64,000 bases of DNA from Paenibacillus paeoniae. Lineage in GTDB: Bacteria > Bacillota > Bacilli > Paenibacillales > Paenibacillaceae. The position numbers were made by a program, and so were the translations under genes. The notes under the pieces are model-generated. The model did not search any database and was not told the origin of the DNA. It worked only from the letters and a program-made list of their open reading frames with translations. The stretch covers positions 1 through 64,000 of the forward strand of contig NZ_QUBQ01000009.1 in the NCBI RefSeq assembly GCF_003388735.1. The letters run 5' to 3'. Each line of letters opens with the position of its first letter. Positions within the stretch are counted from its first letter, which is position 1. Below are positions 23,347 through 32,309 of the stretch, in pieces.

Positions 23347-26300
23347 TTGAAAGCGCTAATTCAAGCTTTTGCCGCGGATTCGGACGTCCAGTCAATCTTG
23401 TCCGGTATTCGCAAAGGGATGCGTGAGCAGATGATATCCGGGCTCGCCGGTTCTTCCCGCCAAGTGTTGATCGCAGCGCTGGAGGAAGCGGTAGAGCGTC
23501 CGATGCTGGTTGTGACGCATAATATGTTCTCCGCCCAGAAGATTGCGGAGGATCTGCAAGAATGTTTATCGCCTGATAAAGTTATGTTGTATCCTGCGAA
23601 TGAGCTGATGGCTGCGGAAGCGGCGATCTCGAGTCCCGAGACGCTGGCGCAGCGCATGGATGTGCTGATCAAGCTGTCCAAAGGCTACCGCGGGATTATT
23701 GTCGTGCCGTTCTCCGGCGTACGCCGTTACCTGCCTATTAGCAGCGTGATGGCTGATGCCCAAATAACGGTGTCCGTTGGCGATACGCTGCCGATGGACG
23801 GATTCCTGCTCCAGATGACGGCGCTTGGTTATGCGAGAGCGGACCGCGTAGAATCACGCGGTGAGATGAGCGTCCGCGGGGGCATTGTCGACTTCTATCC
23901 GCTTACGGCTTCGCAAGCTTGCCGAATGGAATGGTTCGGCGATGAAATTGATTCGATCCGGGCATTCGATCCGGCAGAGCAACGTTCCTCGGATCGTGTG
24001 GACTCGTATGTGATCCCGCCATGCCAAGAAATTATAGCAGACGCGACCCGTATGTCTTCTGCGGCCAAGCATGCTGCCGATCTGCTGGAGAAGCAGCTCC
24101 AGAAAATGACGGACCGTACGGCGAAGGATCGACTTCGCTCCGAGATTGGCAGCGAGCTGGAGAAGCTGCGAGAGCAAGTCTACTTCCCTGAAATCTATAA
24201 ATATATTGCCCTGCTCTATCCGGAGCGCCAGACCATACTTGATTATATGCCAAGCGATACGCTTCTCATTCTAGACGAGCCTACGCGTCTTATTGAAACG
24301 GCGAAACAGTTGGAGCGAGACGAGAGTGAGTGGGCGTTGCATTTGCTTCAAAGCGGCAAATCTCTGCCTGGCCTGACGCTTGCGCGCGATTCGGAGGAAA
24401 TTCTTCATCATCGCCCATTCCCGACACTGTTCTTATCCTTGTTCCTAAGACAGATTCCACATAGCCAGCCGCAGAACATATTGAATATGACCAGCCGCTC
24501 TATGCAAAATTTCCATGGTCAAATGAATGTGCTGAAGTCAGAGATGGAGCGTTGGAAGAAAATTGGCGCCAACGTCATCATGCTGGCAGGCAATGCGGAG
24601 CGTATGGATCGCATGCGCCGCGTGCTGGACGACTATGGCATAGAACCGCCTAATCTGCTGGAGGGCAATCTTCAGCAGGGATTTGAGCTGCCTTCCTCGC
24701 ATCTGGTCGTCATAACCGAAGGCGAGATGTTCTCGCAGAAGCAGCGCAAGCAGCGGCGTATAGACAAGAAAATAGACAATGCCGAGCGCATTAAGAGCTA
24801 TACCGAACTGAAAGTCGGCGATTACGTCGTTCACCATAACCACGGTATTGGCAAATATGTTGGCATCGGCACACTGGAGATTGGCGGTATTCATCGCGAC
24901 TATCTGCATATTCTCTACTCGGGCGGCGACAAGCTGTCTGTTCCTATCGATCAAGTCGATATGATTCAGAAGTATGTCGGCTCTGAGGAGAGGGAGCCAA
25001 AGGTCAGCAAGCTTGGCGGTGCTGAGTGGACCAAGGCGAAGAGCAAAGCGAGAGCCTCCGTGCAGGATATTGCCGATGATCTGATTAAGCTTTATGCTCA
25101 GCGGCAATCGACGCCAGGCTTTGCCTTTGGCGAGGATACGTCCTACCAGCAAGAATTCGAAGCGATGTTCCCGTACGACGAGACGAGGGACCAGCTTCGT
25201 GCGATAGAAGAGATTAAGAGAGATATGGAGAAAGGCCAGCCGATGGATCGTCTATTGTGCGGCGATGTTGGGTATGGCAAGACGGAAGTTGCGGTGCGCG
25301 CGGCGTTCAAAGCCGCGATGGAGGGCAAGCAGGTAGCTGTTCTCGTGCCGACTACTATTCTGGCGCAGCAGCATTACGAGACATTCCGCGAGCGTTTCTC
25401 CGGCTATCCGATCAACGTGCAGGTATTAAGCCGCTTCCGCTCTCGCAAGGAGCAGAATGAAACGATCAAGGGATTGAAGAGTGGCACAGTGGATGTCGTC
25501 ATCGGTACGCATCGATTGCTGTCACAGGATATCATCTTTCATTCCATTGGTCTTCTTATTGTTGATGAAGAGCAGCGATTCGGCGTATCCCATAAGGAGA
25601 AGCTGAAGAAGCTGAAGACGAATGTGGACGTGCTTACGCTAACGGCAACCCCGATTCCGCGTACCCTTCACATGTCCATGCTGGGTGTGCGCGATTTGTC
25701 CGTCATTGAGACGCCGCCGGAGAATCGATTCCCGGTACAGACCTATGTCGTGGAGTACAGCCCTGCTCTAGTGCGCGAATCCATCGAGCGGGAACTCGCC
25801 AGAGGCGGGCAAGTCTATTACTTGTACAATAGGGTGCAGGGCATCCATCAGATGGCTGAGGCGATCAATGCGCTTGTACCGGATGCGAAGGTGACGGTCG
25901 GGCATGGCCAGATGTCCGAGCAAGAGCTGGAGAAGACGATTCTGGATTTCCTGGATGGCGAATCGGATGTACTCGTCAGCACGAGCATTATTGAGACAGG
26001 TGTCGACATACCGAATGTGAACACCCTGATCGTCCATGACGCTGATAAAATGGGCTTGTCCCAGCTTTATCAGCTGAGGGGACGTGTTGGCCGGTCGAAC
26101 CGAATCGCTTACGCTTATTTCACTTATCAGCGGGATAAAGTGCTGACCGAAGTCGCAGAGAAGCGTCTGCAGTCTATTAAGGAATTTACGGAGCTGGGCT
26201 CCGGTTTCAAGATTGCCATGCGCGACTTGGCTATTCGAGGCGCAGGGAATCTGCTTGGAGCCGAGCAGCATGGGTTTATTGCGTCGGTCGGCTTCGATAT

Positions 26301-26874
26301 GTATTCGCAGATGCTGGCGGAAGAGATTGCGAAGCGCAAGGCCGAGATGACGGGCGAGGAAGTTGTGGTCGAGAAGGTGATCAGCACGCTGATCGACGTT
26401 AGCGTAGATGCGTATCTTCCATCCGACTACATCTATGACAGCATACAGAAAATCGAGATTTACAAAAAAGTGGCAGCCGTCCGCAGCTTCGAGGAGTGCG
26501 ACGATCTGGTCGACGAGTTGATCGACAGATTCGGCGATCTGCCGCAGGCGGTCAGCAATCTGATGTCGGTCGCACGGCTGAAGATCTATGGCGGCCAGTA
26601 TGGCATCGAGACCATTACACAAAAAGGCGACGACTTGATCTTCCGCATGTCCGAAGGGCAGAAGAGCCGTATTGCCCGCAAGAAGGTGGACCAGCTCTGC
26701 CTGAAGCTGGAGAATCGCTTCAAGCAAAGCGCGGAGCAAGAAGCGATGCCTACTATTCTTCTTCGCGGCAAGGGGCTGAACATGGAGCAGAAGCTTCATA
26801 TGTCGGAGAAATTTATGGAAGGCTACAGCGAAGCATTGCCTAAGAAGGAAGAGCTGCAGAACGCGACGTCTTAG
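23347..26874 (+). CDS. mfd: Transcription-repair coupling factor Mfd
   Basis: About 1175 residues. Mfd frees stalled RNA polymerase at lesions and recruits UvrA. Domains in order: a UvrB-like N-terminal module; a CarD-like RNA polymerase-interaction domain near 490 (KVGDYVVHHNHGIGKYVGI); a RecG-like translocase with Walker A GDVGYGKTE (~639-647), DEEQ (~740) and TATPIPRTLHMS; and the C-terminal TRCF domain. TTG 23347 with AGAGGTG nine bases upstream aligns with the B. subtilis start; ATG 23314 would add eleven residues. Confidence 0.96.
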   Translation: MKALIQAFAADSDVQSILSGIRKGMREQMISGLAGSSRQVLIAALEEAVERPMLVVTHNMFSAQKIAEDLQECLSPDKVMLYPANELMAAEAAISSPETLAQRMDVLIKLSKGYRGIIVVPFSGVRRYLPISSVMADAQITVSVGDTLPMDGFLLQMTALGYARADRVESRGEMSVRGGIVDFYPLTASQACRMEWFGDEIDSIRAFDPAEQRSSDRVDSYVIPPCQEIIADATRMSSAAKHAADLLEKQLQKMTDRTAKDRLRSEIGSELEKLREQVYFPEIYKYIALLYPERQTILDYMPSDTLLILDEPTRLIETAKQLERDESEWALHLLQSGKSLPGLTLARDSEEILHHRPFPTLFLSLFLRQIPHSQPQNILNMTSRSMQNFHGQMNVLKSEMERWKKIGANVIMLAGNAERMDRMRRVLDDYGIEPPNLLEGNLQQGFELPSSHLVVITEGEMFSQKQRKQRRIDKKIDNAERIKSYTELKVGDYVVHHNHGIGKYVGIGTLEIGGIHRDYLHILYSGGDKLSVPIDQVDMIQKYVGSEEREPKVSKLGGAEWTKAKSKARASVQDIADDLIKLYAQRQSTPGFAFGEDTSYQQEFEAMFPYDETRDQLRAIEEIKRDMEKGQPMDRLLCGDVGYGKTEVAVRAAFKAAMEGKQVAVLVPTTILAQQHYETFRERFSGYPINVQVLSRFRSRKEQNETIKGLKSGTVDVVIGTHRLLSQDIIFHSIGLLIVDEEQRFGVSHKEKLKKLKTNVDVLTLTATPIPRTLHMSMLGVRDLSVIETPPENRFPVQTYVVEYSPALVRESIERELARGGQVYYLYNRVQGIHQMAEAINALVPDAKVTVGHGQMSEQELEKTILDFLDGESDVLVSTSIIETGVDIPNVNTLIVHDADKMGLSQLYQLRGRVGRSNRIAYAYFTYQRDKVLTEVAEKRLQSIKEFTELGSGFKIAMRDLAIRGAGNLLGAEQHGFIASVGFDMYSQMLAEEIAKRKAEMTGEEVVVEKVISTLIDVSVDAYLPSDYIYDSIQKIEIYKKVAAVRSFEECDDLVDELIDRFGDLPQAVSNLMSVARLKIYGGQYGIETITQKGDDLIFRMSEGQKSRIARKKVDQLCLKLENRFKQSAEQEAMPTILLRGKGLNMEQKLHMSEKFMEGYSEALPKKEELQNATS

Positions 26875-26902
26875 GCTAGATTCGCTTTTCGGGTTCCTTT
26901 TC

Positions 26903-26911
26903 TGATACAAT
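26903..26911 (+). promoter_or_regulatory. Extended -10 promoter upstream of the parvulin lipoprotein gene
   Basis: TGATACAAT has the TGN extension plus TACAAT (26906-26911). No clear -35 is seen. Confidence 0.4.
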
Positions 26912-27016
26912 AAAAACAGTTTATGTTCAAAGTCGGTTGGCATCATGTCATGCTTCGGGATTAGGAGTGACTCTTGAACAGCCTCTAATAGTTCATAATC
27001 TGAAAGGGGATTCAAC

Positions 27017-28138
27017 ATGTTTCACAGAACAAGTAAATCGACATGGCGCAGAAGCGCACTGCTCGTCCTTGCAGCGGTGCTCGTCATGACGATGCTAGCG
27101 GCATGCGGCGGCGGCAGCAAAGGCGGACACTCCTTACAATTCAAAAATGTAAGCAAGGGCGAGGTTGTCGCGACATTCAAGGATGGAAAAGTGACGCAAG
27201 ATGAACTCAAAAAGTATCTGGATGTCTATGTTATGGCTCAACCAGCTTATGAATCGATCGTAGAGATTCCACAATTCCAAGAGATGCTGCTAGAGCAATA
27301 TGTCAGCTTCAAGCTGCTGAGCGGACAAGCATCCGAAGCTTCCTTGAAGGAAGCTCGCAAGCAAGTGGACGAGCAATTGATCGGATTCAAGGAGTTGAAA
27401 GGATCGGACAAGTCCTTTGCAGACGAATTGAAAAAGAAAAAAATCTCGGATGCAGATATCGCAACATTCCTGCTGCTTAATTCCGCAGCGGTCGTGCATA
27501 TGAATTCCCTGGTAACAGATGAAGATATGGCGAAAGCCTTTGAAACGATGAAAGCAGACTTTGCGGTATCGGATGTACGCCACATCCTGATTCAAACGAC
27601 TGAGACCGACCCAGCAACGCAAGAGAAGAAAGAGCTTCGTACAGAAGCAGAAGCGCTTGCTATTGCCAAAGACGTAAAGGCGAAGCTTGAAGCAGGCGGC
27701 GACTGGGATGCCCTCGCTAAGCAGTACAGCGATGACGGCGGCTCCAAGGAAAATGGCGGTCTATATGAAGGGAAAGCTGGAAGTGAATGGGTTGAGCCTT
27801 TCAAAATCGCGACGTATGAGCAAGAAATCGGCGTGATTGGTGAACCAGTCAAAACTGATTTTGGCTACCATGTGATCAAAGTGGAGAAGCGTGAAGACAA
27901 AACGCTGGATAAGCTGACTGAAGCTGAGAAGAACCAAGTGAAGGGCGCGGCGGCTTACACTTACATGGAGAAATTCATGAAGGATGAAATGCCGAAGCAA
28001 GAGCTGAAAATTACACTTCCTAAGTCCGAAGAAGGCGAAGGAACTGGCGAAGGCGAAGCTCCAGAGGGCAGCGGAACTCCAAGTGAGACGCCTGCTGACG
28101 GTGATTCCGCAGCGAATGACGAGAAAGCGGCTGAATAA
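27017..28138 (+). CDS. Peptidyl-prolyl isomerase lipoprotein (PrsA/SurA-like parvulin)
   Basis: 373 residues. A lipoprotein signal with lipobox LAAC gives a mature N-terminus at Cys30. A SurA-N-like helical region spans ~50-170. A parvulin rotamase domain follows at ~184-290 (SDVRHILIQ, WDALAKQYSDDGGSKENGG, FGYHVIKVEKRE). The last 35 residues are a low-complexity acidic Gly/Glu/Ser tail. It should act outside the membrane to fold exported proteins, like PrsA. In B. subtilis mfd is followed by spoVT; here this gene and the next two lie between. A strong terminator follows. Confidence 0.9.
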   Translation: MFHRTSKSTWRRSALLVLAAVLVMTMLAACGGGSKGGHSLQFKNVSKGEVVATFKDGKVTQDELKKYLDVYVMAQPAYESIVEIPQFQEMLLEQYVSFKLLSGQASEASLKEARKQVDEQLIGFKELKGSDKSFADELKKKKISDADIATFLLLNSAAVVHMNSLVTDEDMAKAFETMKADFAVSDVRHILIQTTETDPATQEKKELRTEAEALAIAKDVKAKLEAGGDWDALAKQYSDDGGSKENGGLYEGKAGSEWVEPFKIATYEQEIGVIGEPVKTDFGYHVIKVEKREDKTLDKLTEAEKNQVKGAAAYTYMEKFMKDEMPKQELKITLPKSEEGEGTGEGEAPEGSGTPSETPADGDSAANDEKAAE

Positions 28139-28171
28139 GCTCAGCAGCCTAAAATCATAGATAAACCGATG

Positions 28172-28216
28172 AAGACCGTTTGAAGGGCATAGATGCTCCT
28201 CAAACGGTCTTTTTCT
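28172..28216 (+). terminator. Terminator after the parvulin gene
   Basis: Perfect 12-bp stem AAGACCGTTTGA (28172-28183) / TCAAACGGTCTT (28200-28211), followed by TTTTTC. Confidence 0.9.
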
Positions 28217-28331
28217 TATGGCGAGAGGAAAACCTGAACAATTGGCTCTAATAGTGGGCTTTCGAGAAAATCAGGCGTGGCTACGGCTATTCTAATCATG
28301 CATTCCTACTTGGAATGAAAAGAAATAGAAG

Positions 28332-28380
28332 TTGCTTATATTTGTAAAAAGTGATATCATTAATATATCATAATGATATG
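28332..28380 (+). promoter_or_regulatory. Promoter with repeated TATCAT motifs upstream of the SPFH gene
   Basis: TTGCTT (28332-28337), 17 bases, TATCAT (28355-28360) is a plausible promoter. From 28353 to 28379 the motif ATATCATTA / ATATCATAA / ATGATAT recurs in both orientations, like an operator overlapping the -10. The regulator is unknown. Confidence 0.45.
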
Positions 28381-28392
28381 GGAGTTGATCTC

Positions 28393-29265
28393 ATGAGAGA
28401 GAAAAAAGCTTTGTATGTCAGCGGATATTTGGCGCTTCTGATCGCGATTGTGGCAGGTGTAGGCGGTGCAGCGCTCATTATCATTCAATTAACATCAACG
28501 GTAGTGTCGTTATTCAGCGTTATTTTGGGGCTCGTATTCATTCTTATTGCCTTCCTTATGCTGACGTCATTCGTGATCGTTCAGCCTAATGAAGCGAAAG
28601 TCATTACCTTCTTCGGGACGTACATTGGCACGATTATCGAGAGCGGTCTATGGATGGCACTGCCGCTAACCACGAAATCGACAATATCGCTTAAGGTGCG
28701 AAATTTCAACAGCCAGAAGCTGAAGGTAAATGATGCGGAGGGTAATCCCGTGGAGATTGGCGCAGTTGTCGTCTTTAAGGTTGTAGACACGGCGAAAGCC
28801 ACCTTCGACGTCGATCATTACGAGCGTTTTGTAGAGATTCAAAGCGAGACGGCAATACGCCATATTGCCGCACAATATCCTTACGATATCTTTGATGAGA
28901 ACAATGGAATTTCGCTTCGCGGCAATGCAGATGAAGTAGCTGCCGAGCTGCTGCGTGATCTTCAGGTGAGGCTGGAAGTAGCCGGTGTCAAGCTGATTGA
29001 GACACGGATTACACACTTGGCTTATGCGCCGGAGATCGCAAGCGCGATGCTGCAGCGGCAGCAGGCGATGGCCATTGTAGCAGCGCGTCAGAAGATCGTG
29101 GAGGGAGCGGTCGGCATGGTAGATGCCGCACTGCGCAAGCTGGAGGAGAACGGGATCGAACTAGACAGCGAGCGGCGGGCCGCGATGGTTAATAATCTGA
29201 TGGTTTCGATCGTATCCGACAGGGCGGCACAGCCTGTTATCAATACAGGCTCCCTGTACAGCTAA
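28393..29265 (+). CDS. SPFH/band 7 domain membrane protein
   Basis: 290 residues. Two hydrophobic segments at the start (about 8-30 and 36-58) are followed by an SPFH domain (FVIVQPNEAKVITFFGTYIG, then WMALPLTTKSTISLKVRNF and VEIGAVVVFKVVD), and a C-terminal helix rich in Ala and Glu (AIVAARQKIVEGAVGMVDAALRKLEENG). SPFH proteins scaffold membrane microdomains. ATG 28393 with GGGAG is used; an upstream frame from 28351 runs through the promoter. The next gene, 15 bases on, encodes an Arc-like protein, and the pair appears to be one operon. Confidence 0.85.
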   Translation: MREKKALYVSGYLALLIAIVAGVGGAALIIIQLTSTVVSLFSVILGLVFILIAFLMLTSFVIVQPNEAKVITFFGTYIGTIIESGLWMALPLTTKSTISLKVRNFNSQKLKVNDAEGNPVEIGAVVVFKVVDTAKATFDVDHYERFVEIQSETAIRHIAAQYPYDIFDENNGISLRGNADEVAAELLRDLQVRLEVAGVKLIETRITHLAYAPEIASAMLQRQQAMAIVAARQKIVEGAVGMVDAALRKLEENGIELDSERRAAMVNNLMVSIVSDRAAQPVINTGSLYS

Positions 29266-29280
29266 GGAACGGCTGAAATT

Positions 29281-29454
29281 ATGGGGAAAGAGAAGAAGGC
29301 GTTCCCGCTGCGCCTCGATCCCGACATCCATCGTGCGCTTGAGCAATGGGCCGCTGACGAATTCCGTAGCGTGAACGGTCATATCGAATTTCTGCTGCGC
29401 GAAGCGCTTGGCAAGGCAGGGCGGCTCGGTAAGCCCCGCAAGGAAGAGGAATAA
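29281..29454 (+). CDS. Arc-type ribbon-helix-helix protein (57 residues)
   Basis: A 57-codon gene, ATG 29281 to TAA 29454, with AAGGAA upstream. The start of the protein (KKAFPLRLDPDIHRALEQWA) fits the Arc/MetJ ribbon-helix-helix fold: a beta strand, then two helices, the second being RSVNGHIEFLLREALGK. The tail is basic. It is probably a small DNA-binding protein and could regulate the SPFH operon, perhaps through the TATCAT repeats upstream; that link is inference. A strong terminator follows four bases after the stop. Confidence 0.8.
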   Translation: MGKEKKAFPLRLDPDIHRALEQWAADEFRSVNGHIEFLLREALGKAGRLGKPRKEEE

Positions 29455-29457
29455 AGG

Positions 29458-29493
29458 GACAGCATACGCGTCTGGTCGCGTATGCTGTCTTTG
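29458..29493 (+). terminator. Terminator after the SPFH-Arc pair
   Basis: Perfect 13-bp stem GACAGCATACGCG (29458-29470) / CGCGTATGCTGTC (29477-29489), then TTTGTC. Confidence 0.88.
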
Positions 29494-29900
29494 TCGTAGA
29501 TGGGCAGGTCTGGATAGATGCGGCGCCGGAGGGAAAGATAAGGCTCTGGCCGAAGGGAAGAGGCCGCTAACGAGGTTCTTCACGGCAACAGCGGGTCGTA
29601 CTGGAGGCGTGCATAAGATATTGGGAGCGGATGAATACTATGGTCAGATTCAACTTCTTCATTGAAGGATCTTAACACTTCAATACCGGAGCAGCACCAA
29701 GACCCTACGATATCAACGGCCTGCTGCGAATGTTCTGGTATGGGAATATGATTTGCCAAGCTCGCGGCTGGGCACTTCCCGGAAGAAATTCGAGGACGCC
29801 GCAAGTCCTCGTGGAGCTCTCAGTGATGTTTCTTTATAAAAAAAGTGATGCAGGAATCCAGTCGATTCAAAATCCTCTAGGGAAAGCGGGGCAACAAGAA
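29494..29900. other. Gene-free 400-base region upstream of spoVT
   Basis: No gene is supported. A weak SigG-like promoter, GCATA (29611-29615), 18 bases, AATACTA (29634-29640), matches the expected forespore control of spoVT but would give a ~250-base leader. A perfect 7-bp hairpin, CGAGGAC (29791-29797) / GTCCTCG (29805-29811), lies nearer the gene. Confidence 0.5.
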
Positions 29901-30443
29901 ATGAAAGCAACTGGAATTGTACGTCGTATCGACGATCTCGGGCGTGTGGTGATTCCGAAGGAGATACGCCGTACATTGCGTATACGCGAGGGCGACCCAT
30001 TGGAAATTTTCGTTGATCGTGACGGCGAAGTCATTTTGAAAAAATATTCGCCGATCGGCGAGCTGGGCGACTTCGCCAAGGAATACGCGGAATCGCTGTA
30101 CGAGGGCACCGGTCATATTACGTTAATTGCCGACCGCGATACCATTATTACGGTTGCCGGGGCGTCCAAGAAAGAACTGTTGGACAAGCCTGTCGGCATT
30201 ACGCTGGAGTCCTCCATGGAGAACCGCAAGACGCTTGCTGAGGTCAATGGCGGAGCTTATGAGATTGTAAAGGACGTACAGGATCAATACAGTTCATTCG
30301 TTGTAGCACCCATCATTGCCGGAGGCGATCCCATCGGAGCGGTTGTGCTGCTCAGCAAGGATGATTCCGTCAAGATGGGGCAGCTTGAGACGAAGATGGC
30401 CGAGACGGCTGCAGGGTTTCTGGCTAAGCAGATGGAGCAATAA
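29901..30443 (+). CDS. spoVT: Stage V sporulation protein T
   Basis: 180 residues. The N-terminal AbrB-like DNA-binding domain is almost identical to B. subtilis SpoVT (MKATGIVRRIDDLGRVVIP, KEIRRTLRIREGDPLEIFVD). The C-terminal part (~55-180) is a GAF-like domain ending in ETAAGFLAKQMEQ. SpoVT tunes SigG-dependent forespore genes. The family start is ATG 29901; a longer frame from 29730 is not used. The ribosome site is weak (GGGGCAACAAGA). Confidence 0.96.
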   Translation: MKATGIVRRIDDLGRVVIPKEIRRTLRIREGDPLEIFVDRDGEVILKKYSPIGELGDFAKEYAESLYEGTGHITLIADRDTIITVAGASKKELLDKPVGITLESSMENRKTLAEVNGGAYEIVKDVQDQYSSFVVAPIIAGGDPIGAVVLLSKDDSVKMGQLETKMAETAAGFLAKQMEQ

Positions 30444-30486
30444 GCGATTCATCGGTGCCGCCTACACATACGAGCATAAGGACATC

Positions 30487-30532
30487 GGCTTCTTCGCATG
30501 GCTTCGGCCTTGCGGAGAAGCTTTATTTTTGT
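30487..30532 (+). terminator. Terminator after spoVT
   Basis: GCTTCTTCGCA pairs with TGCGGAGAAGC (11 pairs, one G-U), followed by TTTATTTTTGT. Confidence 0.85.
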
Positions 30533-30556
30533 ATCTGCTCCCATTTACGGTATAAT
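30529..30556 (+). promoter_or_regulatory. SigA-type promoter of yabM
   Basis: TTGTAT (30529-30534), 16 bases, TATAAT (30551-30556). Confidence 0.7.
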
Positions 30557-30596
30557 CATTTATCATAACAATTCATAGGGAGCAGGGGACTATCAT

Positions 30597-32276
30597 ATGA
30601 GCCGGACGGCATCGAGACTTCGCGGGGGCAGTATTTGGCGAAGCGGCGTGATCCTGATGGCAGGAGCCGCGCTTGTGTCCAAGTTGGTAGGCGCCTTGCA
30701 GAAGATCCCGCTGCAGAATTTGGCCGGAGACCGTGTATTCGGCATTTACAATGCCGTTTACCCGTTTTATCAGTTGATTGCGATTTTGGCTACAGCAGGG
30801 TTGCCTACGGCAGTATCCATTATGATTGCGCGCAAGCTTAAGGAAGATGAGTCTCTGGAAGGAACAAGGAGCACGGTTATCGCGGCTTCCATTCTGCTGG
30901 GGGCGACGGGTGTCCTCGCCTGCTTGCTGATGTGGCTCAGTGCGGATCTGACGGCATCGTGGATTGGTGACGATTCGGCCGCTCTCGCGATCCGGGTATT
31001 GTCTGTTGCGCTAGTGTTCGCCCCGTTTGCCGCAGTATTCCGCGGCTATGAGCAAGGAAAACGACGGATGGGAGTTTCTGCCGCATCTCAGCTTGCTGAG
31101 CAGTGCGCGCGAGTCGCGATGATGGTAGTGGTCCTGTACATTGGCCTGAACGCTGGCTGGAGCGACTCCGCTCTTGCTGCGGGCGTCATGAGCGGGGCGG
31201 GTGCGGGCGCAATTGCGGCCCTTCTTCTTCTGTTGGCAGGGGGACGGCGTGACCGGCCCGGGAGATTGGACAAGGGCGCTGGACGAGCCCCAATAGGCCG
31301 ACTTCGCCTGATGCGGGAGATGAAAGAGCTGGCAGTCTTGGCCGCTCCTGTGGCACTGGCGTCCATTGTGGTTCCGATTGTTGGTGTTGTCGATGCCTTT
31401 ATGGTGCCGCGACTTCTTGGAGATACGGGCATGGCCGAATCAACGGCGATGAGCTTATTCGGCATATACAGCCGTGGCGCCCCGTTGGTGCAGCTGATTA
31501 CGATGGTAGCCGCTGCCGCGGCTGCGGCAATGGTGCCAGGTCTCGTGTCAGCCAAGGCCGATGGCAATCTGGCTGAGCTGCAGACGCGTCTATCGCTGCA
31601 GCTTCGGCTCGCCTGGATGATTGGCGGCGCGGCTGCTATAGGCTTGCTGCTATTGGCTGAGCCGCTCAATACGATGCTCTACAAGGATGCGAAGGGAAGC
31701 CTTGCCTTCGCGCTTGTAGGCTGCACTGCGCTGGCCGGCTGCGTGAACGCGATTGTTGCGCCAGCGCTGCAGGCGCTTGGCTCGGCGCGGGTACCAGCGG
31801 CGCTGCTCTTGCTCGCCGCGCTGTTGAAGGGCGCGCTGAACGCCGCGCTGGTGCCCTCCCTCGGTATCGAGGGAGCAGCGCTCTCCGGCGTTATCGCGCT
31901 TAGCGCCGCCGCCTTGCTGGGCGCGGCGGCGCTGCGCCGTGCGGCTGCGGGGCTCCGCCCGCCGCACGCGCAGGTGAAGCGGCGGGCGAGCATTAGCCCC
32001 GCCGCGGCAGGCTTGGTCGCGCTGGCGGTTATGGCCAGCGCGGTACTGCTCACCGAGCGCGTGCTGGGCGCCGCGCTCGGTTACGGGCTGCCGCAGCGGA
32101 GCTTGGCGGCAGCCCTGTCGCTGGCGGGCGCAGCCGTCGGCGCGATCGTCTTCGCCGTCGCCGCTCTGCGCGCAGGCGCGATAGACGCGCGCGAATGGCG
32201 CGCGATTCCGGGCGGCGATCGGCTTGCCGCCCGCTTGCGGCGGATGGGACTCATTCCGCCGCTGGACGAGCATTGA
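30597..32276 (+). CDS. yabM: Polysaccharide transporter/flippase YabM (MOP superfamily)
   Basis: 559 residues with about fourteen hydrophobic segments, of the polysaccharide-transporter/SpoVB-like branch of the MOP flippases. The opening motif LVSKLVGALQKIPLQNLAG and the IYNAVYPFYQLIAILATAGLP block are typical. It probably flips a lipid-linked sugar in envelope or spore cortex formation. The second half (31,650-32,270) is very rich in G+C and in Ala/Arg (ALRRAAAGLRPPHAQ), unlike the first half. The ATG follows GGGAGCAGGGG. The position spoVT-yabM-yabN is conserved. Confidence 0.9.
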   Translation: MSRTASRLRGGSIWRSGVILMAGAALVSKLVGALQKIPLQNLAGDRVFGIYNAVYPFYQLIAILATAGLPTAVSIMIARKLKEDESLEGTRSTVIAASILLGATGVLACLLMWLSADLTASWIGDDSAALAIRVLSVALVFAPFAAVFRGYEQGKRRMGVSAASQLAEQCARVAMMVVVLYIGLNAGWSDSALAAGVMSGAGAGAIAALLLLLAGGRRDRPGRLDKGAGRAPIGRLRLMREMKELAVLAAPVALASIVVPIVGVVDAFMVPRLLGDTGMAESTAMSLFGIYSRGAPLVQLITMVAAAAAAAMVPGLVSAKADGNLAELQTRLSLQLRLAWMIGGAAAIGLLLLAEPLNTMLYKDAKGSLAFALVGCTALAGCVNAIVAPALQALGSARVPAALLLLAALLKGALNAALVPSLGIEGAALSGVIALSAAALLGAAALRRAAAGLRPPHAQVKRRASISPAAAGLVALAVMASAVLLTERVLGAALGYGLPQRSLAAALSLAGAAVGAIVFAVAALRAGAIDAREWRAIPGGDRLAARLRRMGLIPPLDEH

Positions 32277-32309
32277 CGCGTCCTGTTACCTAGAAGAGGA
32301 GGATTCCTG

